DNA from: an uncultured Candidatus Saccharibacteria bacterium
GTDB lineage: Bacteria > Patescibacteriota > Saccharimonadia > Saccharimonadales > Saccharimonadaceae
NCBI GenBank assembly: GCA_937981355.1
Contig: CALJPD010000010.1
Span: 1 to 64,000, forward strand
DNA length: 64,000 nucleotides
Direction: 5' to 3'
Position 1 is the first letter of the stretch. Each line of letters begins with the position of its first letter. Both the position numbers and the translations under genes were made by a program. This document shows, one piece after another, positions 24,542 through 34,126 of this stretch. The notes beneath the pieces are model-generated. The model saw only the letters and a program-made list of their open reading frames with translations, was not told the origin of the DNA and made no database searches.

Positions 24542-25861
24542 ATGAGAAAACCAAAGTTAGCGACAATCCAGCTCGAAAAGATCGTTGGTGGTGGGCAAGC
24601 CCTCGGCACACTTGACGATGGCCGCAAAGCCTTCGTCTGGGGTGGGCTACCGGGTGAGATTGTCACTATCCGTATCACCAAGAAGAAGTCGCACTTTGTC
24701 GAAGGAGTGGTGACTGAGGTGCTGACTGCTTCGCCCGAGCGCATCACCCCGCGCGACCCCGAGAGCTACCTCAGCACCAGCCCATGGCAAATTATGCCGC
24801 TAGCGAGCGAGCAGCATTATAAGGCAGCGCTGATCGAGGAGGCCTTTGAGTTGCACGATATTGTTTTGCCAGAGCCAATTGACGTTTTTTGCGATAATAT
24901 ACCCTATGGCTACCGTAATAAAGTTGAGCTGAGTTGGTATAGCGACAGGGCAGAGGATGGCACCGAGACGCTCGACCTCGCGTTCTTTCGGCGGGGGAGC
25001 AAGGGTAAGATTGTCGTTGATGGGACGAGCCTTGCACGGCCAGAGATCAACCAGCTGGCCCGGCAGGTGCGCGACCTGCTGCGCACCAAGCAGGTGACGG
25101 CGCGCCAGCTCAAGACACTCCTCATCCGCTGCGACCAAGCCGGCCACTGCGCGTGGCAGCTCTATACCAAAGACCGCCTAGGCGATGTTATCAGCCCAGA
25201 CGAAGCCGCCACTTTGTCAGCCCAGGGCGGCGAGATTATCTACTCCGACCCCCGCTCGCCAGCCAGTCGCATCACCGAGCGCCTGGCATACTTTGGCGAT
25301 CCTGTATTACAGGATACCATTCTTGGCGTGCCGTTTCGCTACGCCACCGAAGGGTTCTTCCAAGTTAATCTGCCGGTCTATGAGCAAGCCCTGCGCGATA
25401 TGCAACGGTTCGTCCAGGTGCAGGATGACACGTCCCAGCCTACGCTCGACCTCTATGCCGGGGTGGGGACGATTGGCCTGACGATTGGCAGTGATAACGT
25501 CACGCTAGTAGAGATCAACGCCGATGCGGTGCGCGAGATGCAGCGTAATATCCGCCAGCTAGGCCGCACGAGCCAGACCAAGGCCGTTCTCGCGCCCAGC
25601 GAGCAAGCGCTGGAGTATATTACTAGTGATGCGCTTATCATCCTCGATCCACCACGCGCCGGCCTTCACGCTGATGTTATTACCAAACTCCTCGCCACTC
25701 AGCCGCAGCGCATCCTCTACCTCAGTTGCAACCCCGTCACTCAAGCACGCGACGTGGCGCTTCTTGCCACGCACTACCGCATTGCCTATCACCGAGGCTA
25801 CAACTTTTTCCCTCGCACGCCGCACAGCGAGCATTTGGTGGTGCTTGACCGGCTTACGTAG
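24542..25861 (+). CDS. RNA (uracil-C5)-methyltransferase, RlmD/TrmA family
   Basis: A 439-aa enzyme that methylates C5 of uridine in rRNA or tRNA. An N-terminal TRAM/OB domain (LATIQLEKIVGGGQALG) is followed by the SAM domain DLYAGVGTIGLTI, the ILDPPRAGLH motif and the catalytic-cysteine signature LSCNPVTQARD. The four-cysteine iron-sulfur motif of RumA/RlmD is missing: the expected region reads YLSTSPWQIMPLASEQHY with the P-W-Q-x-M frame kept. The target base is uncertain. TATAAT (24528-24533) ends 8 nt before the ATG (leaderless). Confidence 0.92.
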   Translation: MRKPKLATIQLEKIVGGGQALGTLDDGRKAFVWGGLPGEIVTIRITKKKSHFVEGVVTEVLTASPERITPRDPESYLSTSPWQIMPLASEQHYKAALIEEAFELHDIVLPEPIDVFCDNIPYGYRNKVELSWYSDRAEDGTETLDLAFFRRGSKGKIVVDGTSLARPEINQLARQVRDLLRTKQVTARQLKTLLIRCDQAGHCAWQLYTKDRLGDVISPDEAATLSAQGGEIIYSDPRSPASRITERLAYFGDPVLQDTILGVPFRYATEGFFQVNLPVYEQALRDMQRFVQVQDDTSQPTLDLYAGVGTIGLTIGSDNVTLVEINADAVREMQRNIRQLGRTSQTKAVLAPSEQALEYITSDALIILDPPRAGLHADVITKLLATQPQRILYLSCNPVTQARDVALLATHYRIAYHRGYNFFPRTPHSEHLVVLDRLT

Positions 25862-25880
25862 ATAAAATTGTGCATACTTA

Positions 25881-25909
25881 TTGACACGCTCGCCATATAT
25901 TGATATATA
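25881..25909 (+). promoter_or_regulatory. TTGACA-TATATA family promoter, copy 2
   Basis: TTGACA (25881-25886), a 17-bp spacer ending TATATTGA, and TATATA (25904-25909). The RNA is predicted to start at about 25916 inside a 10-bp hairpin, 25914-25923 with 25932-25941, holding one G-U pair. Confidence 0.75.
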
Positions 25910-25971
25910 TATTAGCTTTTGAGTTATCCTGCTCAGAAGCTTCCATGACAAGCAGAGAGGTTGTGAGCAAA

Positions 25972-26364
25972 ATGGCTCAGCTGATCCCTGTAGCAGTCCT
26001 CCGTGAATACCAGATGGATGAGGAGAACTATCTGAGGAGCCAGATGGCCTACCGAGCTAAGCGAATCGCAAGCTTCAAAGAGCGGGACATCCCGCATATC
26101 GTCGAGCGATTTACCAGCGAAGTAAGAGATCGCGATGTGCGAGATCGTGTGCTATGTCTCTATATTCTTGAAGATTTAAGTATCATCAAGGATAGTGACA
26201 GCTGCACACAGGCTTTACGCCACGCGCTACAGCAAGTCGACTCACGTGTCACTGATGTCTATATTGGCTCCAACCGAGCATACGGGACATCCTATGACGC
26301 AGACTTTCGGACATGCAACATTTTTGTTGCCTTCGGATCAGGAGAGGAGGAGTCTGCAGGCTAA
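25972..26364 (+). CDS. Hypothetical protein, 130 aa
   Basis: A soluble, charged helical protein that I do not recognise (YLRSQMAYRAKRIASFKERD, then REVxDRDVRDRVLCLYILEDL). It has no membrane segment. The ATG at 25972 follows AGAGAGG; an ATG at 25945 is also in frame but lies right after the leader hairpin without an SD. It is driven by the family promoter at 25881 and followed by a terminator, so it is a single gene on a strongly promoted transcript. Confidence 0.65.
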   Translation: MAQLIPVAVLREYQMDEENYLRSQMAYRAKRIASFKERDIPHIVERFTSEVRDRDVRDRVLCLYILEDLSIIKDSDSCTQALRHALQQVDSRVTDVYIGSNRAYGTSYDADFRTCNIFVAFGSGEEESAG

Positions 26365-26375
26365 CGAAGCCTCGC

Positions 26376-26399
26376 GGCGAACCTCTGACTCGCCTTTTT
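26376..26399 (+). terminator. Intrinsic terminator
   Basis: GGCGA/TCGCC stem, 5 bp, with a 9-nt loop and five T, just after the hypothetical gene. Confidence 0.6.
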
Positions 26400-26564
26400 G
26401 CTTGTCATGTTCGCCCTGTAAGGGGCATTTGGTGTTTTTCTGTCGATAGTGAGCACACCTTTGAATTATCTTATTACGCAATTATTGCCTTACATCGCGG
26501 GCCAAGAACAGGAGCGACAGTGTTGGATTAGACGCCCGCATGCTAATAGGCTATAGTAAGTTTT

Positions 26565-27083
26565 ATGCGACGCTCTACCCGAAGAAAGATTATTATCGTT
26601 GGAGTTCTCCTTATGACGTACAGTGCTATTACGTACGGGCTTCCCTATCTGCTTTTGGATGCACCGTTCGCACGGGTTAATGCAACTGAGACGCTCAAGG
26701 AGCGCTTTTCTCGCGAGTATACGCAATCGCTCGATGTCAAATATAGCAAAGGGTCGCCTCAGCTCAGCCGCGAAAGCCCAAGTGGCACAGTGCTTGGCTA
26801 CGTCACAGACACGAAGACACGCCAGAAGCTGCTCCAGGCTCAGCCTTTTATTGATTGCTCTGGTGGCTGCTCGTCGTGGCAGCCGTATAGTGAGTATGGT
26901 AAGATATCGCCACTGCTTAGTATCGAGCAAAATTCATCACCCGACTCGCGCAACATTCTTCGCACGGCAACAGGAGAGGGAGGTCAGTGTGTTGCTCGCT
27001 ACCATCCAGAGTCGCACGGTGATATATTCTGCTTGTCGCCTTCGACAGGGGCGTTTGCGTACGGGTATGATGGTGCATCGTAG
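26565..27083 (+). CDS. Secreted or membrane-anchored hypothetical protein
   Basis: A 172-aa protein with a basic N-terminus and one hydrophobic segment (IIIVGVLLMTYSAITYGLPYLL, about residues 9-31), either a signal anchor or a signal peptide. The exported part has cysteines in CSGGCSSW and near the C-terminus, which could form disulfides, and is otherwise polar. The family is not recognised. TATAGT (26552-26557) ends 7 nt before the ATG, again leaderless. The neighbours are unrelated, and convergent small genes follow. Confidence 0.65.
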   Translation: MRRSTRRKIIIVGVLLMTYSAITYGLPYLLLDAPFARVNATETLKERFSREYTQSLDVKYSKGSPQLSRESPSGTVLGYVTDTKTRQKLLQAQPFIDCSGGCSSWQPYSEYGKISPLLSIEQNSSPDSRNILRTATGEGGQCVARYHPESHGDIFCLSPSTGAFAYGYDGAS

Positions 27084-27157
27084 GGGCGTGACACCCTGAT
27101 TTCTATCAACTCCCGCCTCACTCTCTATATTGGGGGGACTACGATAACGTGTCCTAA

Positions 27158-27409
27158 TCAGCTATTGAGCTCTTTGTGGCATGCGTAAGTGATCCTATCG
27201 CTCAAGTTGTTGATTGTCTGCCGATCGGCAACACCCATTACCTCTTGCAGCCATTCCCAACCTTTTATGTCGGGTGCATAATCGCCCATCGTAAGCTCGT
27301 CAATTGCCCGTGTAAGATTAAACCATTCTTTCGCGGTAAAGGTGATGGTGACGGGCTTGTCGTAGTCGTATTTTTTACCTGAACTCGATGTTGAGTCAGT
27401 GGATGACAT
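27158..27409 (-). CDS. Hypothetical small protein, 83 aa
   Basis: A soluble protein with a Ser/Thr-rich start and an aromatic-rich middle (ITFTAKEWFNLTRAIDELTM, then GWEWLQEVM). The SD AAGGAG lies 5 nt before the ATG and a TAGTGT -10-like box lies upstream, supporting a real gene. No family recognised. It follows the small open frame at 27439-27666 on the same strand. Confidence 0.6.
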   Translation of the reverse strand: MSSTDSTSSSGKKYDYDKPVTITFTAKEWFNLTRAIDELTMGDYAPDIKGWEWLQEVMGVADRQTINNLSDRITYACHKELNS

Positions 27410-27438
27410 ATAAACTCCTTTGTGGTATTAGTGCTACA

Positions 27439-27666
27439 CTAAACATATCTCGAGTTGCATTTTAAATCAAGTATCGTCGGTGTAGGCAAGTGAATTGACA
27501 ATATACTGAGACATTGCATGGCATCGATGAACACCGATAGGAGTTCCTTCCTGACTTCTACCGTGCCAGGTGGAGTAAATCCTGCGTTAGCAAATGCCGC
27601 CAGGAGTTCGTTGTTGGACAGTAGACGGTACAGCGAGTCACAAGAGACTACCCGTGTTGTGCCCAT
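27439..27666 (-). CDS. Possible small protein, 75 aa
   Basis: An open frame starting MGTTRVVSCDSLYRLLSNNE. TATACT lies about 15 nt before the ATG on the minus strand, predicting a very short leader with no SD. The composition is plausible for a soluble helical protein but nothing is recognised. A longer in-frame start at 27735 would overlap the 3' end of the P-type ATPase gene. Confidence 0.35.
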   Translation of the reverse strand: MGTTRVVSCDSLYRLLSNNELLAAFANAGFTPPGTVEVRKELLSVFIDAMQCLSILSIHLPTPTILDLKCNSRYV

Positions 27667-27709
27667 TTTGTCTATAAAGTAAGTATAATTTACTGCTTTG
27701 TATTTTGCG

Positions 27710-30031
27710 CTACTCAACACGGGATGGCATTGCAAAGCGCCGGCTCACACGCCACGCCCACCACCATTGCAGCATGGCTACTGGAACAATAATGGCAATG
27801 CCGGGCCAGAGCAGGAGTAGGTTTGGTGGGGTGAAATCGAAGAACTGGCGGAGCGGGCCAACACCAAAACTCACTACTGTTACAAACAATACAGCAAGCA
27901 TATACAGCATGTGCGCAAGATGAGCTCGCTTATCGAGCTGGATGCCAAGCATGCGGCCAGCCAAAAATACCAGATACACGCCGTAGAAGGTTGCTACCAG
28001 CACTGTCATCGTTGCCACTTCGCCAAGGCGATCTGGGTAGAGTGTGCGGCCAAGCCAATACACACTAGCAACCGTTACTCCCGTGAGCACTGCAATTGGT
28101 GCCACTGCTAGCAGGGTGTCGCGCCAGAAGCGCCGGGGGTCAATCCGGTGCCGCGGTGAGGGCGGGAAGAGCGTCCACATAATGGTCGGCATTGTCACGA
28201 GGAAGATATTCATGAAGGTAAGATGGCGCGGCGCATATGGGTACATAATGCCAAGGGTAAGAGTAATGGCGAGCAGCACCACACCATAGATGATCTTATG
28301 GAAGAAGAGCACGCCAATGAGCTCGATGGCTTGCATGATGCGATTGCCCAGCTGCATCCCCAGTGGCAATGACGTGAAGGAATTGTTGAGCAAGATGATA
28401 TCGGCAACGCGTCGGCTGGCTGGTGCACCCGCATACATCGCGACGCCAAGGTCGGCTCGCTTGAGCGCTAAGGCATCATTAACACCATCGCCCACCATGC
28501 CAGTGAATCGCCCTTGCTCTGAGAAGTGAGCGATGAGCCGTTCCTTTTGCTCGGGTAAGACGCGAGCAAAGATTGTGTGGGTATCGGCCGCCTGGGCAAA
28601 TGCTGCATCATCGAGCTGGGCAAGCTCTGCCCCGGTGATAGCTGCCTCAGGCTGATGGATCCCCGCTGCCTTCGCGATATAGCTGACTGTCCGTGGGTTA
28701 TCCCCACTAATAACGCGAATTGTCACACCTTGGCCTTGCAAAAACCGCACGGTATCGACCACGCCATGGCGCAGACTATTGCGCAGGACGATTACCCCCA
28801 GCGGCTGGCCCGAGCCAGCAGTGAGCTGCTTGAGTGGCACGGTACTATCGGCAAAGCGAGCCAGCAGGAGGACACGCAGGCCGTCATTTGCCCAGGCATC
28901 GATTTGCGCTTGCTGGGCAGGCGAGAGTGGAGCAAGCCGCGCCACAAACTCTGGTGCGCCTAGCATCAGCGTCTGCATTGAGCCAGCAATTTCGGCCCGC
29001 ACTCCCGCCATTTTCCGGCTCGATGAGAACGCCATCACCTCTTGGACGTGGGCGGCGGGTGCCTGGTGCGCGGCAAGAATCGCCTGGCCAGTCGCATTGC
29101 CACCACTGGTTTCGTGCGCAACCAGGGCAGCGTAGTGGGCAACCATCTCATCATCTGTCGATGTGTCAAACGACGCAGCGTGCTCGAAGGTCACGTCGTC
29201 ACTCGTCAAGGTACCCGTCTTATCCACGCAGAGCACGCCAAGCAGTGCCATTGCTTCAATGGCCGAGAGCTTCTGCGGCAAGACCTTGGCCTGAGCCAGG
29301 CGCAGTGAGCCAAAAGCAAGCAGGAGCGAGCTCGCCAGGAGCAGCCCCTCCGGCACAACGGTGATCGCCGCGGTGATAATCGTCTTGAGGATACTGACCG
29401 CCTGCAGCCCCGCAATATGGTAGCGCGCGAAGATAAGCAGCGCTAGCACGACTGCGCCATAGGTTAAGACGGTAATAGCCCGCTGGATAGCGCGCTGGAG
29501 TGGGGTGGGCTGCGGCGCGTACTGCTTGAGCACAGTGCTGATTGCACCAGCCTTGGTGGCACTACCAACCGCCGTCACACGCGCATGCGCTGTGCCTGCC
29601 ACCACTGTTGTGGCGGCGTAGATGGTATCACCGGGTGCTTTATCTACCGCGGCAGACTCGCCCGTGAGCATGCTCTCATTCACTTCGAGGCCTTTTGCGT
29701 CGAGCACAACACCGTCGGCGGGTAGCTCATCACCAGTGTGCAGCGCGAGGGTGTCGCCCACCCGCAGTGCATCATAAAGCACCTCGGTTACGGTACCATC
29801 GGCCTGGACAACGCGGGCACGTGGGGCGCTCATCAGTTCGAGCTTACGCAGCGCGCGCTTAGCCCGAATCTCTTGCACGGCACCAATCAGCGAATTGACC
29901 ATAATGACGAATGATATAAACCAGGCATCGCGATACTCCCGCACATAGACTAGCGCTATTGCAAGAAGCAAAATCGCCAGCACGATGGGCGAGGCAAAGT
30001 TGCGCCGGATGATGACCAGATAGTCCTTCAT
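27710..30031 (-). CDS. P-type cation-transporting ATPase (CtpE-like)
   Basis: A 773-aa P-type ATPase. The A domain has TGES near residue 122, the membrane motif is TVVPEGLLLASSLLLAFGSLRLA, the phosphorylation site is DKTGTLT (Asp near 271) and the hinge is GDGVND near 513. About ten membrane segments are predicted, with long C-terminal helices. The V-P-E-G-L membrane motif and lack of an N-terminal metal-binding domain point to the CtpE-type group, linked elsewhere to calcium uptake; the ion here is inferred. It is coupled to the 163-aa gene upstream: GGAGGAA lies inside that gene's last codons. Confidence 0.92.
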   Translation of the reverse strand: MKDYLVIIRRNFASPIVLAILLLAIALVYVREYRDAWFISFVIMVNSLIGAVQEIRAKRALRKLELMSAPRARVVQADGTVTEVLYDALRVGDTLALHTGDELPADGVVLDAKGLEVNESMLTGESAAVDKAPGDTIYAATTVVAGTAHARVTAVGSATKAGAISTVLKQYAPQPTPLQRAIQRAITVLTYGAVVLALLIFARYHIAGLQAVSILKTIITAAITVVPEGLLLASSLLLAFGSLRLAQAKVLPQKLSAIEAMALLGVLCVDKTGTLTSDDVTFEHAASFDTSTDDEMVAHYAALVAHETSGGNATGQAILAAHQAPAAHVQEVMAFSSSRKMAGVRAEIAGSMQTLMLGAPEFVARLAPLSPAQQAQIDAWANDGLRVLLLARFADSTVPLKQLTAGSGQPLGVIVLRNSLRHGVVDTVRFLQGQGVTIRVISGDNPRTVSYIAKAAGIHQPEAAITGAELAQLDDAAFAQAADTHTIFARVLPEQKERLIAHFSEQGRFTGMVGDGVNDALALKRADLGVAMYAGAPASRRVADIILLNNSFTSLPLGMQLGNRIMQAIELIGVLFFHKIIYGVVLLAITLTLGIMYPYAPRHLTFMNIFLVTMPTIMWTLFPPSPRHRIDPRRFWRDTLLAVAPIAVLTGVTVASVYWLGRTLYPDRLGEVATMTVLVATFYGVYLVFLAGRMLGIQLDKRAHLAHMLYMLAVLFVTVVSFGVGPLRQFFDFTPPNLLLLWPGIAIIVPVAMLQWWWAWRVSRRFAMPSRVE

Positions 30032-30034
30032 AGG

Positions 30035-30526
30035 TTAGTTCATTCCTCCTCGATGATACTGACACTTGGCAGCAACCCGCCAGCCACTGCGCGCGTCGCT
30101 ATCTGCTTGGTAGATGTGGCCGTCCTTCACCTCATCAACGAGGATGAGGGCTGGGTTGTATGGCGCAAGCGTGCGATAGTACATAATGTCGCGATCGGTG
30201 ATGCGCCCAAAGCCGGGGAATATTTCGCGAAATTTCTGCCGGCCAAATTCGTCAAAATACTCTGGCTGGCCCCGTGGCGGGAAGAATGTCTCAGCGCGCA
30301 GACCAATTCGCACAGCGATCTTCTTGATATCGCCAAGCAGAAGGCGCGATGGTCCATAGACCAAGCAATAGAGTTGGCCGTCTGTCGCAAAAAATACTGA
30401 TGCCTTGGCGGCAAGCCCCGCGGCAATATTGCGCGCCACCACGCGATTGATCACTAGCTGCACGCCAAAGCGTGCGGCGAGAGCCTTTTGCACATATGCG
30501 ACATCCATGTGGTTACCAAAGTCCAT
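30035..30526 (-). CDS. Hypothetical protein, 163 aa
   Basis: A soluble protein of unknown family with an N-terminal helical part (VAYVQKALAARFGVQLVINR), a central strand-rich part (SVFFATDGQLYCLVYG) and a C-terminal basic tail. It is the first gene of a two-gene unit with the P-type ATPase; its stop lies 3 nt before the ATPase start. TATAAT ends 7 nt before its ATG, so the mRNA is predicted leaderless while the second gene uses an SD. It may be an accessory or regulatory partner of the ATPase, by position only. Confidence 0.65.
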   Translation of the reverse strand: MDFGNHMDVAYVQKALAARFGVQLVINRVVARNIAAGLAAKASVFFATDGQLYCLVYGPSRLLLGDIKKIAVRIGLRAETFFPPRGQPEYFDEFGRQKFREIFPGFGRITDRDIMYYRTLAPYNPALILVDEVKDGHIYQADSDARSGWRVAAKCQYHRGGMN

Positions 30527-30595
30527 GATAGATATTATACCGGAATCTTGGCCTGGCCGCTAGAGTCGAGGCGGTGAGTGTGCGATAATGGAGAC

Positions 30596-33500
30596 ATGTC
30601 TGAACACGAATTTTCGACTCGATACACGCACCTCAATAGCCAGCAGCGCGCTGCCGTTGATACGATCGATGGGCCACTGCTTGTTGTGGCCGGCCCCGGT
30701 ACTGGCAAGACGGAGCTGCTCAGCATGCGCGCCGCCAATATCCTGCGCCAAACAGATGTACTGCCCGAGAATATTCTCTGCCTTACCTTTACCGACAGTG
30801 GGGCAGCCGCGATGCGGCAACGTCTGCGCAGTATCATTGAGGCAGATGCTTACCGCGTCGCTATCCATACCTTCCATAGCTTTGGCAGTGAGGTGATTAA
30901 TCACCACCGGGAGTATTTTTACCACGGTGCGTCACGTAAGCCTACCGATGAGCTTGGCAGCTACGAGATTTTACGCAGCATCCTTGGCCAGCTCGATCAT
31001 CATAACCCTCTCAGTAGTAAGCAAAATGGTGAGTTTACCTATCTGCAGGACATTAGCCGCAGTATTAGCCAGCTCAAGCAGGCTGGTCTAAGCAGCGCAG
31101 AGCTTCGGCAGGTTATCGATGCGGACGAGGCACTTCTAGCGGCTGTTGAGCCACGCCTCAGCGAGGTCTTTGCGGCTGGGCGGATAAGCAAACCAATGGC
31201 CGGCAAGCTCGCTCCGCTGGCAGGCGAAGCAGCTCAGCTGCCACTGCCGCCGTTGCCACCCACCATTCCACCACTAGCCGATAGCTTCTCGCTCAGCCTG
31301 GCTCGAGCGATCGATGAGACGCTTGATAGCGGTAAGACCACGCCACTGACCGCCTGGCGCAACCACTGGTGCGAGAAGGACGCTACTGGGAATTATGTCC
31401 TGAGAGATCGCAAGCGCCTCGGTAAGCTGCGCGCCCTCGCTGAGGTTTATGATGCATATCTCACTGAGCTCAGTACGGCTGGTCTGTATGACTACGATGA
31501 TATGATTCTCCAGCTCGCTCAGGCGCTCGATGCCCAGCCCGAGCTGCGCGCCAACCTCGAGGAGCAGTACCAATACATCATGGTGGATGAATTCCAAGAT
31601 ACCAACCTCGCGCAGCTACGCATCCTCTTTTCGCTAACGAATAGCCCCGTCCACGAGGGTCGCCCCAACATCATGGCGGTGGGGGATGACGACCAAGCAA
31701 TCTACAGCTTCCAAGGGGCAGATGTGAGCAACATCCACCGCTTCCGCAGCCATTACCGCGATGTGCAGCTGATCGCCTTGACAGATAATTACCGCTCGAG
31801 TCGCGCTATCCTCACGCCAGCCCGGGCTGTTATCACTCAGGGGAGTGACCGATTAGAGGCGGTGCTTCCCGAGCTCGATAAGACGCTCACCGCTCACCAC
31901 CAGCCAACCCAGACTGCCGTCAGTCTGGCTGAGCTACCCACTAGCCTAGCCGAGCGTCAATGGCTGGCACAGCAGATTCGCCAGCAGATCGACAGTGGCA
32001 CACCACCTGAGGAAATTGCCGTCCTGGCTCGGCGTCACCGCGAGCTGGTGGCGCTGGTGCCGCACCTTCAGGCGGCAGGTATTACCATCAATTACGAGCG
32101 GCGCGACAATATTCTTGATAATCCTGTCATCCAGGTGCTCGAGCTGCTCGCACGGGTCATCGAGGCCATAGCAGCAGGGGAGTTCCCCACCGCCGATAGC
32201 CTGCTGCCAGAGCTGATGGCGCACCCGGCCTTTGGCTTTGCTAGTCAGGATATTTGGCAGCTCAGCCTCCAGGCGTGGCGCAACCGCCAAACGTGGGGCG
32301 AAGCGATGATGGCGAGCCCCACCTTCCAACCCTTGACGATGTGGCTGATCCATATGGCGTGGCAGGCGCAGTATCAACCGCTTGAGATGGTGCTCGATGA
32401 TTTGCTTGGTGTCCCGCAGCCCGCCGATAGCCAAAAGGCTCAGGCCGCCATAGCCAGTGCGATTACCGAGTACATGACGCAGCAAATGGCCCAATTCGAC
32501 CAACCGATTAGCCTCTCCGCCGAAGCAACTCCTGCAATGCCCACCATAAGCTACCGCTCACCACTGTACGATTATTATTTCTCGCGCGAGAGGCTTGCCA
32601 AGCAGCCCGATGCATACCTTGCCTGCCTCGAGGCCTTGCGCACGCTGCGCAGCCGCACCCAGGAGCATCGTGGTGATGACGAGACACTCCGGCTCGTCGA
32701 TATGCTCGATCTCCTCAGTATGCACCGGCAGTTCAAGACGCCCATCACCACCATCCGCCAGCGTACCGAGGCGCATACCGGCCGCATTAACCTCATGACA
32801 GCACACAAGGCCAAGGGACTAGAGTTTGACCATGTCTACATCATGGGCGCTATTGATAGCACCTGGGGACGGCGCGTGCGCTCGCCAGTGTCGCTCATCA
32901 CGTATCCAGATAATCTTGCTATTGCTCCCGCTGGTACTACATACGACGAGCGCCTCCGTCTCTTTTTCGTCGCCATGACGCGGGCGCGCGACCACCTCAC
33001 CATCAGCTACAACACCCAAGATGATACCGGCAAAGCAACACTACCAGCCAGCTTCCTCGACGGCATCGACCTCACTGCAACCACTGTTGATATGCCCAAT
33101 GACGTGCCAAGCCTCACCGCGCAGCTCACCGCCGATTGGCAGCGCCGCCTTGCGCCAGTTGGCACACCCGAGCCCGATTTGCAGCAACTCCTTCAGCCTA
33201 TGCTCGAGCAGTATAAGCTCTCTAGCACCCACCTCACCGCCTTCTTAGACGTGTCGCGCGGTGGGCCCGCGGCCTTCTTAACTAACTACCTGCTGCGCTT
33301 TCCGCAGGCACCCAGCCCGCATGCCATCTACGGCAATGCCATCCACCACGTGTTGCAGCGTGCCCACACCCACCTCACCGCTACAGGCAAGGTGCGACCG
33401 GCCGAAGATATCCTCGGCGACTTTGAGCAAGAGCTTAATCGCCAGCCGCTAGGGCCAGAGGACTTCGCGTACTTTAGCCGCAAGGGGCTTGATTCACTGA

Positions 33501-34036
33501 GCGCCTTCTTGCAGGCCGAGGCGCATACCTTCCGCCCCGAGCAAAAGACCGAGCTAAGCTTTGCCGGCCAAGGAGTTGTGCTGGGTGATGCTCGCCTTAC
33601 TGGCACGCTTGACCTTGTCGATATTGACCACACTGCCAATACCATCGCCGTTACAGACTACAAGACGGGCAAGCCCGCCCGTAGTTGGCAGGGCCGCACC
33701 GATGCCGAGAAGATCAAGCTGCACAAATACCGCCAGCAGCTGATGTTCTACGAGCTTCTCGTGCGCCACTCGCGCGACTATGCGCGCTACGACTTTGCCG
33801 GGGCCACGCTGCAGTTCGTCGAACCAGACAAGGACACGGGCGCTATCCACCAGCTCAGCACCAGCTTTTCTCAGGCCGAGCTGGATGAATTTGCTCAGCT
33901 CATCGCCGCCGTGTGGCACTGCATTACTCACCTCCAGCTACCCGACACCAGCCACTACCCAGCCACCTACAAAGGCATTCTCGCCTTTGAGGAAGATCTG
34001 CTGCGGCGTATAGAAGAGCGAGAAGAGCGAGAATAG
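30596..34036 (+). CDS. UvrD/Rep-type helicase fused to a RecB-like nuclease
   Basis: An 1146-aa superfamily 1A helicase. Walker A is GPGTGKTE at residues 33-40, Walker B/Q-motif IMVDEFQDTN, then QAIYSFQGAD and the late motif MTAHKAKGLEFDHVYI with FVAMTRARDHL. The C-terminal domain (about 900-1146) has the PD-(D/E)xK pattern GTLDLVDIDHTANTIAVTDYKTGK near 1002, like RecB/AddB nucleases. It probably resects or repairs DNA ends as a single-polypeptide AddAB/RecBCD-like enzyme. The ATG at 30596 is preceded by GATAAT and 6 nt, so it is leaderless; an in-frame ATG at 30578 overlaps that promoter. Confidence 0.92.
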   Translation: MSEHEFSTRYTHLNSQQRAAVDTIDGPLLVVAGPGTGKTELLSMRAANILRQTDVLPENILCLTFTDSGAAAMRQRLRSIIEADAYRVAIHTFHSFGSEVINHHREYFYHGASRKPTDELGSYEILRSILGQLDHHNPLSSKQNGEFTYLQDISRSISQLKQAGLSSAELRQVIDADEALLAAVEPRLSEVFAAGRISKPMAGKLAPLAGEAAQLPLPPLPPTIPPLADSFSLSLARAIDETLDSGKTTPLTAWRNHWCEKDATGNYVLRDRKRLGKLRALAEVYDAYLTELSTAGLYDYDDMILQLAQALDAQPELRANLEEQYQYIMVDEFQDTNLAQLRILFSLTNSPVHEGRPNIMAVGDDDQAIYSFQGADVSNIHRFRSHYRDVQLIALTDNYRSSRAILTPARAVITQGSDRLEAVLPELDKTLTAHHQPTQTAVSLAELPTSLAERQWLAQQIRQQIDSGTPPEEIAVLARRHRELVALVPHLQAAGITINYERRDNILDNPVIQVLELLARVIEAIAAGEFPTADSLLPELMAHPAFGFASQDIWQLSLQAWRNRQTWGEAMMASPTFQPLTMWLIHMAWQAQYQPLEMVLDDLLGVPQPADSQKAQAAIASAITEYMTQQMAQFDQPISLSAEATPAMPTISYRSPLYDYYFSRERLAKQPDAYLACLEALRTLRSRTQEHRGDDETLRLVDMLDLLSMHRQFKTPITTIRQRTEAHTGRINLMTAHKAKGLEFDHVYIMGAIDSTWGRRVRSPVSLITYPDNLAIAPAGTTYDERLRLFFVAMTRARDHLTISYNTQDDTGKATLPASFLDGIDLTATTVDMPNDVPSLTAQLTADWQRRLAPVGTPEPDLQQLLQPMLEQYKLSSTHLTAFLDVSRGGPAAFLTNYLLRFPQAPSPHAIYGNAIHHVLQRAHTHLTATGKVRPAEDILGDFEQELNRQPLGPEDFAYFSRKGLDSLSAFLQAEAHTFRPEQKTELSFAGQGVVLGDARLTGTLDLVDIDHTANTIAVTDYKTGKPARSWQGRTDAEKIKLHKYRQQLMFYELLVRHSRDYARYDFAGATLQFVEPDKDTGAIHQLSTSFSQAELDEFAQLIAAVWHCITHLQLPDTSHYPATYKGILAFEEDLLRRIEEREERE

Positions 34037-34126
34037 CGCGGCTCGCGCGGCCATTGTGTCGCAAGTGTTCGTGCGTTCGCTATATACCCTTGCTGCAACG
34101 CACTACAGAAGAGAATGGAGTGGCTA

